Shown here piece by piece: positions 4,023 to 5,761 of a stretch of 5,761 nt of DNA. A program made the translations under genes and the position numbers. Origin of the DNA: Cyanobacteria bacterium M_surface_7_m2_040 (GTDB taxonomy: Bacteria; Cyanobacteriota; Cyanobacteriia; PCC-6307; Cyanobiaceae); NCBI GenBank assembly GCA_016882555.1, contig VGPQ01000101.1, positions 1 through 5,761 of the forward strand, written 5' to 3'. Numbering within the stretch: the first letter of the stretch is position 1; every line of letters begins with the position of its first letter. The notes beneath the pieces were generated by a model. The model did not search any database. It was not told the DNA's origin and saw nothing but the letters and a program-made list of their open reading frames with translations.

Positions 4023-5570
4023 ATGGACCGGCAGCCGTTGCAGCTGGTGTGGTTCAAGCGCGACCTGCGCTGCCTGGATCACGGGCCTCTGGTTGAAGCG
4101 GCACGGCGTGGACCGGTTCTGCCCCTGTATGTGGTTGAGCCTGAGCTGTGGCAGCAGGCGGATGCTTCCGGACGTCAGTGGCAGTTCTGCCGCGATTCCC
4201 TGATCGACCTGCGCCAGTCACTGGCTGCACTCGGTCAGCCCCTGGTGGTGCGGGTTGGGGCGATTGAAACCGTTCTCGACAAAGCCCATCGGCACTGGGG
4301 TGTTGCGGCACTTTGGAGTCACGAGGAGACGGGCAACGGCTGGACCTACGACCGTGACCGGCGCGTGGCCGCCTGGGCCCGACGGCATGGAATCCCGTGG
4401 CACCAGTTACCCCAGTTCGGCGTCATTCGACCCTTGCCCTCTCGCCGGAACTGGGCGCGCCGCTGGGAGGAGCGCATGGCGCAGCCGCTGGCCAGCCCGC
4501 CTCCGCGATTGGCCCCTTTGGCGGGTGTCGAACCTGGGGCTATCCCCACGCAGGCTGAATTGCTGGGTGCGGAGGATGGGTGTCCGCAGCGCCAAAGCGG
4601 CGGGCGATCCCAGGGGTTGCTGACTCTGGACAGCTTTCTGATGCAACGCAGCCGCGGTTATCAGAGCGGTCTGTCGAGCCCCATCAGCGCCGAGCAGAGC
4701 TGTTCACGGCTGTCTCCCCATCTGAGCTGGGGGACCCTGTCGATGCGCGAGGTCGTGCAGCGCAGCCGACGTCGCCGGGATGCACTGGCTCAGCAGAGCG
4801 ATCGGGGTCGTTGGCCCCTGTCCCTGCAGCGGTTTGACGAGCGACTGCACTGGCATTGCCATTTCATCCAGAAGCTGGAGGATCAGCCCTCGCTGGAGTT
4901 CGAGGAGCTGCATCCGCACACCGCAGGCCTGCGCGAAGCCTGCAGCGACCGCCTGGAGGCCTGGGCCAGCGGCCGCACCGGGCTTCCGTTTGTGGATGCC
5001 TGCATGCGTTCGTTGATCGCCAGCGGATGGCTCAACTTCCGCATGCGGGCCATGTTGATGTCGGTGGCCAGCTATCAGTTGTGGTTGCCCTGGCGTCACA
5101 GCGGTCTGCATCTGGCGCGCCTGTTCGTCGACTACGAGCCGGGCATTCATTGGAGCCAATGTCAGATGCAGTCGGGCACGACCGGCATCAACACCATCCG
5201 CATCTACAACCCGATCAAGCAGGCCCTCGATCACGACCCCCAGGGCCAGTTCGTGCGGCGCTGGTTGCCGGAGCTGGCCCACGTGCCGGCGGTGCACCTG
5301 CATCAACCCTGGACGATGGATCTGCAGGCCCAGCGGCGGGCGGGGTGTGTGCTGGGCCAGGACTATCCGCTGCCGGTCGTCGATTGGCAGCACGCGGCCG
5401 CGATGGCGCGCGAGCGGCTCTGGTCGTTGCGCCGACAACACGGCTTTGCCGCGACGGCCGATGCGATCCAGGAGCGTCATGGCTCCAGGCGTTCGGGGAT
5501 GCGACGTGCAAGCCGCAGGCGACCGTCAACTCCCGCGGCAGACCAGCTGAGTCTGCCGTTCGATCCTTGA
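4023..5570 (+). CDS. Cryptochrome/photolyase-family flavoprotein, atypical
   Basis: This encodes a 515-residue member of the photolyase/cryptochrome family, flavoproteins that use blue light for DNA dimer repair or signalling. The N-terminal antenna-type Rossmann domain opens with LVWFKRDLR. The FAD domain (about 200-485) shows SRLS at 228-231, W277, SGRTGLPFVDACMR, GWLNFRMR and RIYNP. Hand alignment to E. coli PhrB runs without gaps from W314 to RIYNP. It puts W357 at PhrB W359, but C380 at W382, M382 at W384, H376 at N378, F339 at N341, and no Trp at the W306 position. This is therefore not a standard CPD photolyase, and substrate or signalling role is open. A basic tail ends in QLSLPF (508-513), a candidate clamp-binding peptide. 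ATG at 4023 gives the usual start of the family. It follows the small membrane gene by 6 bp, with no strong ribosome site. Confidence 0.92.
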   Translation: MDRQPLQLVWFKRDLRCLDHGPLVEAARRGPVLPLYVVEPELWQQADASGRQWQFCRDSLIDLRQSLAALGQPLVVRVGAIETVLDKAHRHWGVAALWSHEETGNGWTYDRDRRVAAWARRHGIPWHQLPQFGVIRPLPSRRNWARRWEERMAQPLASPPPRLAPLAGVEPGAIPTQAELLGAEDGCPQRQSGGRSQGLLTLDSFLMQRSRGYQSGLSSPISAEQSCSRLSPHLSWGTLSMREVVQRSRRRRDALAQQSDRGRWPLSLQRFDERLHWHCHFIQKLEDQPSLEFEELHPHTAGLREACSDRLEAWASGRTGLPFVDACMRSLIASGWLNFRMRAMLMSVASYQLWLPWRHSGLHLARLFVDYEPGIHWSQCQMQSGTTGINTIRIYNPIKQALDHDPQGQFVRRWLPELAHVPAVHLHQPWTMDLQAQRRAGCVLGQDYPLPVVDWQHAAAMARERLWSLRRQHGFAATADAIQERHGSRRSGMRRASRRRPSTPAADQLSLPFDP

Positions 5571-5574
5571 TGAT

Positions 5575-5593
5575 CTCAGCTGATCTGGCTGAG
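5575..5593. other. Short hairpin at the convergent stop codons
   Basis: CTCAGC (5575-5580) and GCTGAG (5588-5593) can pair around a 7-base loop, just past the photolyase-like stop and over the last codons of the convergent transporter gene. It lacks a U-run on either strand, so it is at best a weak bidirectional pause or end-protection structure. Confidence 0.25.
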
Positions 5594-5761
5594 AAACTGC
5601 TGGCTGCGCGGATGCTGCGGGGCGCTGAAGAACTGCTCCGCAGGCGCGATCTCCATGACCTCACCCTCGGCCATCAGCACGATGCGGTCAGCGACCTGAC
5701 GCGCAAACCGCAGCTCATGGGTGACCACCACCATGGTCATGCCGCCACTGGCCAGCTCCTG
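5576..5761 (-). CDS. Polar amino-acid ABC transporter ATP-binding protein (C-terminal part)
   Basis: Only the last 61 residues are present; the gene continues past the right edge. The sequence runs from ELASGGMTMVVVTHELRFAR to a stop at 5576-5578. VVVTHE contains the switch (H-loop) histidine of ABC ATPases. The following ARQVADRIVLM, the EGEVME strand and the ending EQFFSAPQHPRSQQFLSQI are typical of the GlnQ/HisP/AapP group, which power uptake of glutamine, glutamate, histidine and similar amino acids from the cytosolic face of the inner membrane. Walker A, the signature motif and Walker B are outside the window, so the substrate cannot be told. It converges on the photolyase-like gene with 5 bp between stops, implying unrelated transcription. 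Confidence 0.9.
   Translation of the reverse strand, partial: QELASGGMTMVVVTHELRFARQVADRIVLMAEGEVMEIAPAEQFFSAPQHPRSQQFLSQIS

Noticed and set aside
4704..5480. A 258-codon minus-strand open frame opposite the photolyase-like gene
   Set aside because: Antisense shadow of a well-supported flavoprotein gene; no recognisable motif.
1..5761. CRISPR arrays, tRNA or rRNA genes, insertion sequences, attachment sites
   Set aside because: No regularly spaced repeats, tRNA-like cloverleaf, rRNA sequence, transposase or terminal inverted repeats were seen.

Overview
The window is GC-rich, tightly packed bacterial DNA. It most likely comes from a picocyanobacterium of the Synechococcus/Cyanobium type. 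The case rests on an HtpG of recognisable cyanobacterial type, a perfect match to the cyanobacterial LexA operator, and small membrane and thioredoxin-like proteins of a kind I associate with that group. The taxonomic call is made from memory of family sequences, not from a search.

Left block (43-1268, plus strand): a small thioredoxin-like protein with a CGTC motif, a compact ParA/MinD-type ATPase, and a 68-residue single-span membrane protein. The start of the third gene lies inside the end of the ATPase gene behind a strong Shine-Dalgarno sequence. No ParB is seen, so the ATPase and the membrane protein may form an orphan pair. The block converges on htpG with 21 bp between stops.

Middle block (1290-3750, minus strand): htpG (Hsp90), preceded by an unrecognised 66-codon gene that ends at a probable intrinsic terminator. 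This small gene has a consensus TTGACA -35 box, a 17-bp spacer and a perfect LexA (SOS) box lying over the -10 position. It looks like a DNA-damage-inducible small protein. It is basic and proline-rich, and its C-terminus carries QGELF, which fits the beta-sliding-clamp binding pattern QxxLF. A weaker 37-codon minus-strand ORF lies further upstream. An inverted repeat, CTGATCA-N4-TGATCAG, sits between that ORF and the next plus-strand genes.

Right block (3804-5570, plus strand): a 70-residue single-span membrane protein with a proline-rich tail, followed 6 bp later by a 515-residue photolyase/cryptochrome-family protein. The photolyase keeps FAD-domain landmarks. By hand alignment to E. coli PhrB it lacks two of the three Trp-triad residues and several substrate or flavin contacts. 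It ends in a basic tail followed by QLSLPF, a near copy of the clamp-binding hexapeptide of Hda. Its stop is 5 bp from the stop of a convergent, truncated polar amino-acid ABC transporter ATPase (5576-5761, minus strand).

The most interesting part is the DNA-damage theme around 3350-5570: an apparently LexA-controlled small ORF and an atypical photolyase-family protein, each ending in a candidate beta-clamp binding peptide.
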